Source: Melampsora larici-populina 98AG31 (lineage: Eukaryota > Basidiomycota > Pucciniomycetes > Pucciniales > Melampsoraceae). From it: a stretch of 64,000 nt of DNA. Below, one piece after another: positions 45,890-57,810 of this stretch (position 1 is its first letter; every line of letters starts with the position of its first letter). The translations under genes were made by a program, and so were the position numbers. The stretch is from contig NW_006768783.1 of the NCBI RefSeq assembly GCF_000204055.1, forward strand, positions 1 through 64,000, in the 5' to 3' direction. The notes beneath the pieces were generated by a model. That model had not been told where the DNA came from, ran no database searches, and saw only the letters and a program-made list of their open reading frames with translations.

Positions 45890-48752
45890 TCAAGCCAACA
45901 CATCCGTCACTCCCAATGAACTTCTTCTTCTCCTAACACTTCTTCCACTCCCTCCTCCTGTTGTTCCTGTCGTTCCATTCGTTCCAGAAGTTCGATGATT
46001 CTGATGACCACTTCCATTCACACTTAATCCATTCCTACATTCATTTTGATTAGAATTCAAAATCATCGGTAACCGTTTCTTTTGATTTCCCATCACTCTA
46101 GTCGGTAATTTACTAGGTGATCCATTCATCCCTCCACCACCACCACCTCCTCTTAAATTGTACCGGGTCACCTTTTCTTTTTCTTTTTCTTTAGCTAATC
46201 CTTCAAATAAGGTACCTAAATCTTTCACAGCTTTAGATCTTCTAAAACCTTCGATCCCATTCCCATGAGTTTCTTCACCATTCGCTTTATTGCTATGATG
46301 GCTTCCTGTAGGATTCGTTCTAGAATGACATGATAAGGCTGATGCAGGTCTAGGTTTCGGTCGAGTCCTCATGCCTTCATGATTAGGTAATTTCATCCCT
46401 TTGAGATTCGGATGAGCTGTATTGGAATTCGTATTATTCGTTGAGGTTTTCACAGGTGAGCTGATCGTAGTGGTATTAGTAACAGGTATCGAATCTGAAT
46501 TGGAATCAGCTTTAGATATTTGTGATCTTGGAATCAGTTTAGGTTGTGGTGGTGGTGGTGCTGGTATCGAACTCATTTCACAATCTTCATCTTCATTTTC
46601 CTGTGATGATGATTCGGTTTCAATCAGATTTTTACCTGCTTCATGACTCGAACTTCCTTTAGGTGATTGAACGGATTGATCGATTTCATGATTCATTCCA
46701 ATCGAATTTCGGCTTTCAGGTGCAGCGACCATATGTCGACCTTTGGCTCCTGGTGTTTTTCTAGGTTGACCCGGTACAGTAAGTGGTCTAGTGGGTGATG
46801 TTTGATCTGTAGGTGTAGGTGTTTGAGCAGGTAAGATCAATGGGTTATGTTCAGGTGGTGGGGTGATCGGTCTCTCGGTTTTACTTGGACTGATTTGAGT
46901 TTCTTGTTCTGATAATAATTCATCCCTTGCTGCCCATTTGATCCATGTCATTTGATTTTCATACAAGAAATGTTGTTGAGGTCTAAATTCGAAAACCAAA
47001 ATCAAATATCAAACGAATGAAACACATCAAACACAATCCATCCAAAGAAGTTCAAATCGATCTTGGTTTAGAAACTTACCCTACACATGTTCCAGGTCTC
47101 ATGATTCTCATAAATCCAATCACTTCTTCAGCCGTAAAGGAATACTTATAAATTAGATAAGCTCCAATCAAAGTACCTGTTCTACCTAATCCTGCTTTAC
47201 AATGCACTGCAACTACACCACCCTCTTCAATGATTCGATCACACATTGTAATAAACTCTCTAACCATTTCCATTGTAGGATTTGTACCATCATCAAAATA
47301 CACTGTAGAAAGAAAAAATCGATCGATTAGCGATTTGAATCGAAAATCTTTTTAAAAAAAACACATTGGATCCTTACTTTCTTTATGAGCCATTCCTCTT
47401 TCTAAAAACCGATTTTCATCATACAATTTTTTATTTAATCTGACCACTAATCTAACTCCAACTTTTTCAAATTGATCTAAAATCATTTTAAATGATTTAC
47501 CAATCCTACCACCTTGTGGTTCAACCGGTGAAGCAAATGCAATGAAATGAGGTGATAACCAATTATAATCTCCATTCTCTACCTTTTCAAAACATTCATA
47601 TTCTTTTAAATCAAATTCATCTAATTTCAATAATCTTAAATCGATCGCTCGTTTCACTCCATATAATACATTTTGAATTGATAATTGAAAATCGGCTCTT
47701 GAGTATCCTGCGTCTCTAAATGGTTGCTAGAAAGTTTTTTCAGGAAAAATCATCATCAAAGATTAGGATTGAAGTTGATAAGGTTCAAGACAAAGAGGTG
47801 AAAAAGTCAAATTTGACAAACGATTTGTAATTGAGAGATCGGATGAAGTGAATCAGCAGGACTCCACCTCAGAACGATCATCTAAAGCAAAAAGGAAAAC
47901 ATATATCCAAATCCATCAGTCAAGATCGCAAGACGCGATTTAAATTAGAATTTGTGTTTTGCCCCCGAAAGACTTACACAATACAAAGAGATCAATAAAG
48001 CCGAATTAGCACGTTTATCAGGATCTTGAGAAGAATACATAATGATTCGTCTGCCTTCTAATACATGATCTTCTAATAAACCATGTAAATGTAAACAAAA
48101 TCGATAAAGACAAGCACAATTTAATGGACCGGTATCCTAGAAAAGAAATCAAACATGAAGAAAGGATGAGTGTGTGAGTGTGAGTGAGTGGGTTTTGTGA
48201 GGAAACCTTTTGGCCGAAAATCAAATCACACAGAACCTACTTGAAAAAAAGATAAATAAACCAATAGATTATCAATCGTAAACCAATAGGTATCAGAATT
48301 AGGTAATGAATTTAATTTGTTGGGATCTGGAATCGGATTTGAAAAATAAGTGAAGGCTAGACGTGGTCCGAAATTACAGATTGGACCGATTGGATTAGGT
48401 AATAGATTCGATTTTGAAGTGGATTGGATTGGGAATTGAGATTGTGAGGTTTGAGTGATTGGAAGATTTGTGGTTGTGCTTGTTGATGATGATGATTGGT
48501 TTTGATTGATTTCTGACTATATGCATTCGAGTCAAAGTTGAAGATGGTAATGTGATGAGTTTTGATTTTGATTTTGATTTTGATGTTGGTTTGAAAGAGA
48601 CTTACCATTTGAATGTCAGTTTGAAGTGAGTTTGAGTTGATAGTTTGTTGTTGTTGAGAAGTGGATGGTGAGTTGTTCATGGTTGATTTCTTTAAAACTG
48701 AAGTGAGTGAGTCTACTTTACTCTGATGGCTGATTAACAAAACTGAACTCAA
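45890..48752 (-). CDS. CDC14: CDC14-type dual-specificity protein phosphatase, 768 aa
   Basis: Seven exons (48752-48606, 48516-48241, 48136-47978, 47881-47822, 47726-47378, 47302-47080, 46982-45890) join into 769 codons including the stop. The N-terminal adapter domain shows FGPRLAFTYFSNP, TIDNLLVYLSFFQ and DTGPLNCACLYRFCLHLH; the catalytic domain contains FASPVEPQG, VVRLNKKLYDENRF, MYFDDGTNP and the signature VAVHCKAGLGRTGTLIGAYL, a CX5R loop with the nucleophilic Cys, then MRIMRPGTCVGPQQHFLY. This is the standard CDC14 order. The long C-terminal tail (about 350 residues) is Ser/Pro/Asn-rich with basic patches (SVRRRRSSLG) and is probably the regulated localisation region. CDC14 reverses CDK phosphorylation at mitotic exit and cytokinesis. 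An in-frame ATG about 24 codons downstream of the one chosen is a possible alternative start. Confidence 0.95.
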
Positions 48753-49303
48753 CTCAGTCTTACCAATTCCGACTTAAGCTTATGTCTCATTTCAAGTAGA
48801 TTTCTCTCTCAATATAATTAAGTCTCACTTAAACACTTAACATTCTCTAAAGACTAAGACTACACTTAAAACCATAATGATACCTTCACCAGCTCTGTTC
48901 TCATTTTCTCCTCAACATCGAATCAATGATTGAAATAAGTGTATCCAATCCATTTTTTAAAACTCTTCCACTTCATCATCATCATCACCATCAGAAGATC
49001 AATGATGTAGATTCAAAAAAAAAAAGATTCCAAAGCGATATATTACAATCAAAAGAAAAAGAATCAAAGTATAATAAAGAAATGATCTAGATTGAAATAG
49101 TTTATTTATGATTTACTAATGTGTTCAAGGGATTCATGATAAATGAATAAAAAAAACGATATTTTGGAAAAGAAAAAGTTTGGAATACAATACACATACA
49201 GTCTATCTGATCAAAAAAAGAAATATAGAAACAGACCAAAACATATCGCAATCCATGACCATCAAATCAAATTAACCAAAACTAAGGTCAACTTGGATTG
49301 ATT

Positions 49304-49678
49304 TTATAAAGTATCAAATTTAGTAGAAGAAGAAGTGAATGAATTGAATTGATTAGGATTCATAAATCGATTTTTTGAATTTAAATTTGATAAACTTGAA
49401 GTTGAAGGTGATTGTAAATTAGAACTTGTAGAACTTGAATAAGATTCTGAATCAAGTTGATGTTTAAGATTTGAAAAGATCTTTCTTAGAATTAAATTCA
49501 TGATTGCAAAACTTATAAAATAAATCAAAAGTGTTAAGGGATCTAATTCATTGATTGAGGTCATCTTTTGTTTTTGAATTTCTTCGATTTGATTGGTTTT
49601 TGTTTTGGCGAAAGGTTGAGGAATCAAGAATGAATGAATGGTTGGATTTAGGTGGTCAAGAATGAAATACGGTGACAT
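49304..49678 (-). CDS. Small predicted single-pass membrane protein
   Basis: The open frame is 124 aa from the first ATG; a second ATG gives about 86 aa starting MTSINELDPLTLLIYFISFA, which I think is the better start. The segment LTLLIYFISFAIMNLILRKIF is one strong transmembrane helix, followed by a polar Ser/Asn-rich tail (SESYSSSTSSNLQS). No family is recognised; many small organelle or ER proteins have this plan. It lies on the same strand as CDC14 with about 550 bases between. Confidence 0.45.
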   Translation of the reverse strand: MSPYFILDHLNPTIHSFLIPQPFAKTKTNQIEEIQKQKMTSINELDPLTLLIYFISFAIMNLILRKIFSNLKHQLDSESYSSSTSSNLQSPSTSSLSNLNSKNRFMNPNQFNSFTSSSTKFDTL

Positions 49679-50546
49679 ACGATTAATAGAGTTTGGGTCT
49701 TTTGAAGTGTCGTATGGAGTAAGTATTTAATCAAGATCAAGATGAAAAGATTCTTGAAAACAGTTTTTGATGAAGATGAAGATGAAAAGAATTAAAGCAA
49801 ATAGGAGACTTGGGTTTGTTTGAAAGAAAACAAATCAAAACTTTAATCTTTCAGGGAAATTCAAATTGTAATCAGATGAAAGATCGATTTGAGTGATTTC
49901 ATTCTCCTATCTCTTGGCATTCGCTTTCTTTCTCAATTCAGCTCAATTCGCTCTTGATCTTTGGCAATAATAATTTCGAAGAATTTCATTTGGTTATTCA
50001 AAGTTTTTTCACGTGCTACTACACAAAGTCTAATAAAACAGTACAAAGTTATCAAACTGGATGTGAAAAGTTAAAACTTTGAAAGAGAATCAGGTATGTA
50101 TGTATGGAATCTGGATTACAACAACAAACTTTGTCAGTTGCAGATGTTAAAATTTTTGTACACTCAAAAGCCATTAGAAGCTTGACTTCACAATTGGGAA
50201 TTCTCATCAAGATCGAGATACACAGCAGTTTACATTTATTTACACAGCGTCTTTCATTTAAAACATCTATCTATATCTATGGTCATAGGATCTTGTAAAT
50301 CTAGATCTAGCCACACCTCAGCACAGCCTTCTTTCTCATACTTCTGCATTCGATTCATCAAAACGTTTCAAACCCACGTGAGAATTGAGCAAAGGTGTCA
50401 AGGTTGAAAGAAAGTGTAATCGGCCGGTGCGCCAGGGGATGAAAACAAGCTCTGGCACAAGCAAACACGGTATGTAAATATTTACATAGTAGCAAATCAA
50501 AGCTAATGCTGATGTTGAGAGATCATAACCTGGTGTCACTGGTTTA
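49679..50546. other. Intergenic DNA
   Basis: No gene, RNA or repeat pair was recognised. Confidence 0.4.
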
Positions 50547-51373
50547 AGCTTGACTAAGCCCCTCTTCCAACACGGCCATGTTGACTCTTGAAGAAGGTTT
50601 TATGGCTTATACCTGACTTCGAGGAGCCTGAGACCAGCAAAATTTCCAAGCAATTTGGCTTGAAATCCTTTCTTGATGACTCTAAAACATTGTACAACCT
50701 CACCAAAAGATTAAGAAGAACATCTTATAAGCCTTGTAGTAGAACACACAGGCTTGTGCCACATACATAGCACCATTTTACAGTTACTCAATCAAAGTGA
50801 CAAGTTTGAGATCTGGTGTTCTTGTGATTCTGGGTCATACTCAGTGTGTAGGCCTACAAGCATGCTGAACTCATCAAATTTGATCACTTGGTATTGGAAT
50901 CAATTCTTCCCCACAATCTAGGTGTGGTGACACTGACAGGATAAAAATAATATGAGAAGAAGAAGAAGAAGAGCTTGGCTCTGCTGAATTTATTGCAAGG
51001 TTTCATAACATTTAGAGCCCTCAAAAAGGGATTTCAAACAAAACTGTATGAAATTCTTACTGGTCTGAAGCCAACACTGTAACTTTACTCCAACATGATC
51101 TAAACTTTGACAAACAAAATATAAAATATGATCACTATGACTCCTGACCAGAAAACATCATAACATATTGTGGTATATTTTATTTTCAAACTCAGCTCAA
51201 CCCTAGTTATCATGATTTGGGCTTAACAAATAGTTTGACCTTAACCTTAATGTTCTACCCAACTGTCACACCATTTGCTTGTAGATTTCAGTGTAATGGA
51301 GGTAGCTGGCTTTTGGCTGTGGGCTATCAAATTTGAGACAAGACCCCAGGTGTCTGAGGGGCTTAGTTGAGCT
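50547..51373. mobile_element. Possible 827-bp MITE, imperfect 18-bp termini
   Basis: AGCTTGACTAAGCCCCTC at 50547-50564 pairs, with two mismatches, with the inverted sequence at 51356-51373. TA lies on both outer sides, so a TA-specific element is possible. No coding capacity is seen. The short TIR and two-base flank leave this weakly supported. Confidence 0.4.
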
Positions 51374-52074
51374 TATTACTGGTTTGGGCACATGAGACAT
51401 TCTAGCCCAGCCTCTGTGCAATGTGACTGAAAGAGAAAGAGCATAAGCAAAATAATAAAAGACAGGGAAAAATTAAATGACATAAGCAGCAGTTGTTGCA
51501 CAGAGGAAGTGCTAAGCAATATAAGCTTGTACAAGGTTGAGGCTTAGAAAAAGGCTCCTGATGTCCCTGTTGGTCATTGATAGCCCACTTCCTCAAGTCT
51601 TTGCCTGCATTCTTTGCCCTTCCTGGTTTGAAAGTAAGCACAGCATAGCCCATAGCCAAGATTTATTTTCAAAAATCAACCAGGGTCTGTGTCACACCTC
51701 AGGCTTGACACAGCGGCATTGATTGTGGTCTTGGCTGCTACAATCATCTCAGCTGCATTGGTGGTGCAGTGAGGATCTATATCCTAGAGTCCAAACAATG
51801 CCAAAAGAGGGTTTCATTGTCCCTGCAATTGATTCCTACATACTAGCTTAATGAAGGCCTGGAGTTAACAAAGTCCCTTGCTCATTGCAAGGTTTCAAGA
51901 AAGTTCCACATAGATAAGTTCAATGTGCCCACCTCCAAGCTAGGGCTTGGAGGGACGCTGCTGCTCAAGGGACTTGCGGTCAAGACAGACAAGGATATTG
52001 TCAGATGAGAATTCTATGAAATAAAACTTAAGAGGTTATGTGATTTGTATCTCATTAGTCAAAGACCAGTTATA
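51374..52074. other. Intergenic DNA
   Basis: Only short ORFs; no feature recognised. Confidence 0.35.
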
Positions 52075-52281
52075 CTACACAAAGTTGCTTCTGGAACTGT
52101 TCCACACATTTTCCAGAAAATCTTCCAGAAAGCCAGAAAGCTTCTGAGCCCTGGCCAACAAGGAATTCAAACATGTTAATTTCTTTCCAAGATTCCAGGA
52201 ATCCAGAGAACACAGCCATACTTTTGTCCTGGAAATGTTCTGGAAAGTTACTGGAATGGTCTCAGAATCATATTTATGTAG
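52075..52281. mobile_element. 207-bp relative of the 34.4-35.4 kb TIR element
   Basis: This begins CTACACAAAGTTGCTTCTGGAAC, close to the 44-bp terminal repeat at 34389, and ends in a diverged inverse (TTTATGTAG). It contains the same TTCCAGAAAGCCAGAAAG phrase. It is a short non-autonomous or degraded family member in the opposite orientation, judged by its TATACTACA and TGTAGGACA ends. Confidence 0.6.
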
Positions 52282-52532
52282 GACATTTGAAGGGAACTGG
52301 GGGATGATGATGTCATAGACTAAATAATGTGCAAAGATCACATGGGAACAAGTATGATTCAGAAAGCATCAAACCATATATGACCACAGAAAAATCATTT
52401 GAACTCAAAACCCAGCCAACAAAGTATTCTTCAACAAGAACAGTCCATCTATTTAGTTTCTCTTTCTCTTCTGTATAGCATTTCAAAAAAATACTATATT
52501 GTCAGTTATTAATTCATCTGTCTAATTATACA

Positions 52533-53110
52533 GAGACTTCTATTCACAAATCACTTCAAGACCCAACCCATACATCAATACTCAATGATCTGAATGAAAT
52601 TCATGACTTGCCTATATGGCTATCACTCAATACAAAAGAGTATGGAATGATGGCTATGTCAGATCTCAATGATTTACATTGGAAGAGAGGAATGTATTGT
52701 TGATAACATGGACCTATTGTATCATAGTAAGCAAATGTAATCCAAATGTTCTATCCCCAATTGAACACACACGCCGCCAGATGATTGATGCTCTGGAAGA
52801 CCATGAATAAAATAGGCTCCCATTTTCATGGCTTTGAAGCAGAGAATCTTTGGCCAATGAGCCCTGGTGACAGTGTGAGCCATCATACCACTTTCACCCA
52901 AAACACAGATGTTTTTCCATTGCACAAGGATCAGAAATCAGACTGGGATATCAATATTGTCAAACTTTGAAGATTCAATGGAATTATGGGATCCCCTATT
53001 TGCCTGCACTGCCAACATAGATGCCTGGGGTTTGAGAAATTTGAGGCATCATTGGAGGCAAATCCTTGGACAGACCTTGGCCGGGGGTTCTATCATACGT
53101 ATTCTCTTGC
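52533..53110 (+). pseudogene. Degraded copy of the lineage-specific gene at 54.7-57.8 kb
   Basis: The frame from 52533 reads KSLQDPTHTSILNDLNEIHD then MMAMSDLNDLHWKRGM and a stop at 52701; this aligns with KILHEDPTYPAFCNDIDEIH and AMSDRDYLQQKNWM in the downstream gene. Further on, in another frame, IGSHFHGFEAENLWPMSPGD matches MGPHINGFSTENLCSRGPG. Several stops and frame changes show it is broken. Confidence 0.55.
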
Positions 53111-53817
53111 GCTGAGAATTACCTCAGATCAAGCCCTTGGAAGCTTCTACCAAGGTTTGGCATCCAAGGATACCTCGGAGAAAAATCTGAGGTAAATATG
53201 TTGGTGGTGCTGTGAGTGATAGGAGAAACATGAAGCAAGTTAGCCAGAATTCATTATGGTTTACAATACCAGATTGAGAGCTTCAATAGCCACAACAGAA
53301 GGCCTTTTGAAATCTCCATTTTGAATGATGTTTTGGTGTATTATCAGAAATTTGCAGGTGATCTGCCCTATTCTCCAGGACCACATGAAAGTTTTTTTTA
53401 TCTCCACACTTGACAGTGGGAATCTCACCAGCAGATTCAATTTCTGGGGAGCAGCTCCTGGAACACCCTGAAAGACAGATGAAAGTCCTTTGCACTAAAG
53501 TGGGGGAAGCATCCTTTTGTAAAAAGGAACACCAGCGCGCCTTGTTTTGCTTCAGGACCGTGCCTAGGTGCCATCAGGTCTGTTAGGCGTGCTTTTTTGG
53601 CAAAGAAAAATTTTTTTCCCGCAAGGGTTGTCTTTTGGGATCTTGATGGCAAAATTCATTCAACAACTCCCTGATTCCACTTCTCCCAGATCTTAACTTG
53701 GTTTTATGCTTGATTTTGGTGTCCCCAATCCAATACTGGTGCAATTTATAGCCATACTAATCACAACCAAGCAATATTTGTAAGCAGGAAACCATCAAAC
53801 CCACTATCAGTGACAGA

Positions 53818-53884
53818 ATTAAAGAGGTTCCCAGATGGGAATATGGGTTGTAGGGATCAGACCACATCTGGGAACCTCTTTAAT
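53818..53884. repeat. 20-bp perfect inverted repeat with 27-bp loop
   Basis: The arm ATTAAAGAGGTTCCCAGATG (53818-53837) has its exact complement at 53865-53884. It may form a hairpin or mark two abutting element ends. No gene is nearby. Confidence 0.7.
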
Positions 53885-54660
53885 GCTGGCAGTGTATGGT
53901 GCTCTTGGGCGCGCCTGCCTGTTTCAGGAGGTTCCTGTTGTGCCTTTTGGTGTGTTTTTTCAGACACACCGCCAGCCTGACTTCATACTAAAGGAAACTT
54001 TGAAGTTCCAAATATGAGGCATGTTTCTTGGAAGTGGATCTGTAAGGTTGAAACAGATCCATTCACAAGATCCCTGTGGCAAATCAGAAATTTATTGAGT
54101 TGTAACAAAGACCCAAGATGATATCGACATTGGAAAATTTCATCATGTGATCTTCAAGATGCAGATACATCTTGAATGACAGATTTATTAGTATTTAGTT
54201 CAATGAGTATGGCTGAATTGCACTGTGATATGTTGCTGTCATAGACCAAAACCTGTAGAAAATAATAACAATACCACATATGAGCACTCATGCAAATGAA
54301 ACTAAGCAGAATCTTTAAAAACTGTAAGAGATTGTTTGATTGTGTTCATTCCAATAACTTGAGGACTTAGGACACAAGACTTGATGGGATAGTGAGATGA
54401 CATTCAAAGTTTCTATGACATGGCCTGCATGACTGACATCAACTATATTGTCCTGTGTGACGCCCAGAGTTCTGATGTGTGCTTGACAACATGTATGTCA
54501 TGTGATAGATCCACTAGTAGTCTCAGTATATAAACCTGCTGGAGCAGCATATGAAAGGTACCTTTTTGTTCACCTTTACCTTGTCTCTTTTCTGGCTGCT
54601 CCTCAAGAAGACTTACATCATAAGATATTAGCATCAAAGTGATTACTCTTTTGATTTGAT

Positions 54661-55930
54661 ATGAATTTTAAAATTATTGCACTAGGCTATCTGATGATTT
54701 GTCTTTCCCACTGTGTGGATCATCAAATTGACAAGATACTTCATGAAGACCCTACCTATCCAGCATTCTGCAATGATATAGATGAAATTCATGAATCACT
54801 TGCAAATATTCACTCCATGATAGACAACATGGAAGATTGGCTATGTCCGATAGGGATTATCTACAACAGAAAAACTGGATGGATTTCCATCATTTTAACT
54901 CAGATGTGTATACAAAACACACAATTTTCAACAATGACACAGACTTATTGTACCAATATAAGCAGTTGGAATCTATGTCTTCTGCCCACCACATCAGTGA
55001 CAGAGGGCTAAATGATGATTGGGAAGCCTACAAAAAATCCATGGGTCCTCATATTAATGGTTTCAGCACAGAGAATTTGTGCTCAAGGGGCCCTGGTCTG
55101 AATGATTATATCAATCCTACTAATCTTATGGACAGATTTCCCATCAATCAAGGATCAGAAACCTCACAAGTGTATCAGAGCCTCCAAGACATGGAGACCC
55201 ACAAAGATTCTTTGGTAACCTACTCCACTGTAAGTAAAAAAATAATCAACATAGATTGGGGCAATGGACATTGATTGGAGTTTGTAATGCCAGGATGGGG
55301 TGTATGGTATGCATCTCAGAGGGCCTCTTGAAAAATTATCTTCACATGATTTCCAGAGCCCTTGTCAATCAAATGTTGGATATGATCTAACTTACACTCA
55401 ATCTCAATGCCCTTTTGATCACCTAGATCACCAATGGAAAACTGCAACAACAAAAAATGGTGAGCATCTCTTCAAAGGCACATCACATTTTTCCTTGCTA
55501 ATGGCTGTAGCACAGGGAAAGTCTGGTCAACAAACCCTGGTTCAAATCATCATACCAGCTTGGCCCCAAACACAGATATTACTCATCTGTATCATGGACT
55601 GGATTTACAGGGTAATCAATACCATCAATGTACAAATCACCACAATCTTGATGCTATCATCTTTTTGTCTGTAAGTACTAAGTCTTGAAAATGTGCATCA
55701 AGCCAATTGAAATGTGGTATGCTTGCTGATTACTTTTTTGCTGAAACCAGGCTAAGAGTGTTGAATGCCACCCCAGTGAACCCTTGGACAAAGTATCTCC
55801 TCATGAATTTCAGACCATTTATGATCAAGAGAAATTTCCAGGCCAAGTTCCTGATGTCCCATACCAAGATCTAGGCAATTCCCTAGATGAGCAGTGGAAA
55901 TGTGTACCAGGGAATACTAGGGGTGAGAAT
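54661..55930 (+). CDS. 5' exons of a lineage-specific gene with a likely signal peptide
   Basis: The first ATG (54661) gives MNFKIIALGYLMICLSHCVD, with a short basic start, a hydrophobic core and a plausible cleavage site after SHC, a good secretion signal. The next coding part (AMSDRDYLQQKNWMDFHHF onward) is in another frame, and the related fragment at 52.5 kb keeps the two parts in one frame, so an indel here is likely. A donor near 55230, an acceptor near 55293, and a further exon about 55751-55920 (FQTIYDQEKFPGQVPDVPYQ) lead toward the large ORF at 55984. The protein is rich in Asn, His, Ser and Gln and has no domain I know. The exon model is incomplete. Confidence 0.4.
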
Positions 55931-55983
55931 TCCTTCTAGACACTTCATCCAAGATATATATACCTCAATGTTATTTCTGGCCC

Positions 55984-57810
55984 TTGATGACTAACACAAA
56001 TGTCCTGATCAACTTTCAATACTTCATGATGGCTGCAGAACCTACAGAGCATATGTTAGACAACCTTTTTGATTTCACCCAAGATCTTTGGTCAATGCAA
56101 CATGATCACTCACAAGAAACTCACCAAAAACATACCACTTTTACCAATGTTGAAAGCTCTGTCAAAACCTGTGAAGTTGTACAAAAGACAGGTGGAGGAG
56201 AAATGAATGAAGTATTATCTTCAAGATCCCTGGCAAAAACCTTGTCATCATGGCCTGTTGTACAAATCAACAAAGATGTAGGGATATCAACACAGAGTAC
56301 CCAAAGTCAAGATGCCAGCTTCAGTTTTATCAATCAACATGATGGTATGGACCATGGTCAAGTTCATGAACCCAGATCAACCAGTTCAGTTCAAAGATAT
56401 AAAAAGAGAAAATTGCATGAAATTCACAAAGCAAGTGATGATGTTTCTCAAGGAAGCTTCAGTAAAGAGCATGTGGCACTTGCAAGTCCCCAAAATGAAC
56501 CAGAACCTTCAGGTAAAATACAGAATTTTAACACCTTATATCAGCAACATAGAAGTGCCTTGCAACAAGGTGTGCGTACCAGGAAAATAATCCAAGAGAT
56601 TCAAGGAATAGGAGCCCATTACCTTACAATGTATGGTATCTTGGCTATGAAAAATGATGACTGGTTCCTTGGTTTTGTGAAGAAGTTTTATTTGATAATC
56701 AATGATAGAAGTTTTACTGGAATTGAAGGAGACATAATCAAGCAGAAATTGATAGGTGCTTTAGGGAAGGTCAAATCTGGCATTGTGACTGGATTCCTTG
56801 GCTTACATTATTATATGAATGAATACACCCAGGGGCCATCACTTCAAACTCATGAAATCCTATCACACTATTTATGTTTTATACATAGATATATTGATGA
56901 GATGGCAGGGATTGGGTCACAAACAATCAAAGCATTAGATATGTCCATCAAGCCCCCATGGAAGGCTGTGGATGGACCATTGGATGTCCTACAGCACCTC
57001 ATCACCATCAAAGAGAAAAGACATTTGAGACTTTATTTATATTACCATCTATGGACAAGATTTACCGAGAACAATAAGGAATTGGGGTGTATGATGAGCT
57101 ATGATGACTTCATTACAAAACTTTATGGGAAGACTTCTCCACATCACAGCTATCCAGAATTCTCAAAACAGAAGGTCCACTCAACAACAACACTTCCCAA
57201 TATCATCAATGATAATACCTGCACAAAATATATAAAAGACTTTGGAAACAGCTGCCTTGAATCAATGCTGCACAAGGCTGAAGATTTGAAAGATTTCTTT
57301 GACAGCTTGACATACAATCTTTATGAGAAAATCAGAAATGAAAGTTCAAACCTCAGGGAAGGAGTATCCTACACAGCTGACTTAAAGAGAGCCATCTATT
57401 CTGCAAGCCATAAAATAGTACCCTGTTTCCTTGCAATCATCCAGATAACTTTGAACGAACATCCAGGAGTGTGCCAAATTCAGGACCTAGAAGAAATATT
57501 AAATGATGGACTGAATTTCCTGAAAACCCAATTTTCTTTATGGAGAGGTCTTGATCTGGAGCAACTATTTCCATTGTCTCCTGATAAAACTGAACTTTCA
57601 ATTGAAGATCTCAATCAAGACAGTCAGATAATGGCACATGTGTTCCAGAAGATGGCTAAACCAGCTCCCATATCAGTGTTTAAGAAAATACAATGGAATT
57701 TGGTGACAAGGTGGCCAAAGCCTGAGAAAGCAAGACACTTGCAAAGGATACTTGCAAATCATAAGGCACAGAACCTTTCAGGATGGCTTAAAGAAATGGT
57801 GTCCTATTGA
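55984..57810 (+). CDS. Large last exon of the lineage-specific gene, 608 aa open frame
   Basis: This is an uninterrupted 608-codon frame. The first 170 residues are polar and disordered, with a basic KRYKKRKLHE-like patch (SVQRYKKRKLHEIH). From RSALQQGVRTRKIIQEIQGI to the end (SGWLKEMVSY) it is a long all-helical domain with regularly spaced aromatic residues (HYLTMYGILAMKNDDWFLGF, YYHLWTRFTENNKEL). I recognise no named family. Its signal-peptide-bearing 5' exons and the damaged copy nearby suggest a small multicopy family; an effector role is conceivable for a secreted rust protein, but the long helical domain and basic patch are unusual for one. If the upstream exons do not join, the start could be the ATG at 55984 or 56029. 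Confidence 0.55.
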   Translation: MMTNTNVLINFQYFMMAAEPTEHMLDNLFDFTQDLWSMQHDHSQETHQKHTTFTNVESSVKTCEVVQKTGGGEMNEVLSSRSLAKTLSSWPVVQINKDVGISTQSTQSQDASFSFINQHDGMDHGQVHEPRSTSSVQRYKKRKLHEIHKASDDVSQGSFSKEHVALASPQNEPEPSGKIQNFNTLYQQHRSALQQGVRTRKIIQEIQGIGAHYLTMYGILAMKNDDWFLGFVKKFYLIINDRSFTGIEGDIIKQKLIGALGKVKSGIVTGFLGLHYYMNEYTQGPSLQTHEILSHYLCFIHRYIDEMAGIGSQTIKALDMSIKPPWKAVDGPLDVLQHLITIKEKRHLRLYLYYHLWTRFTENNKELGCMMSYDDFITKLYGKTSPHHSYPEFSKQKVHSTTTLPNIINDNTCTKYIKDFGNSCLESMLHKAEDLKDFFDSLTYNLYEKIRNESSNLREGVSYTADLKRAIYSASHKIVPCFLAIIQITLNEHPGVCQIQDLEEILNDGLNFLKTQFSLWRGLDLEQLFPLSPDKTELSIEDLNQDSQIMAHVFQKMAKPAPISVFKKIQWNLVTRWPKPEKARHLQRILANHKAQNLSGWLKEMVSY

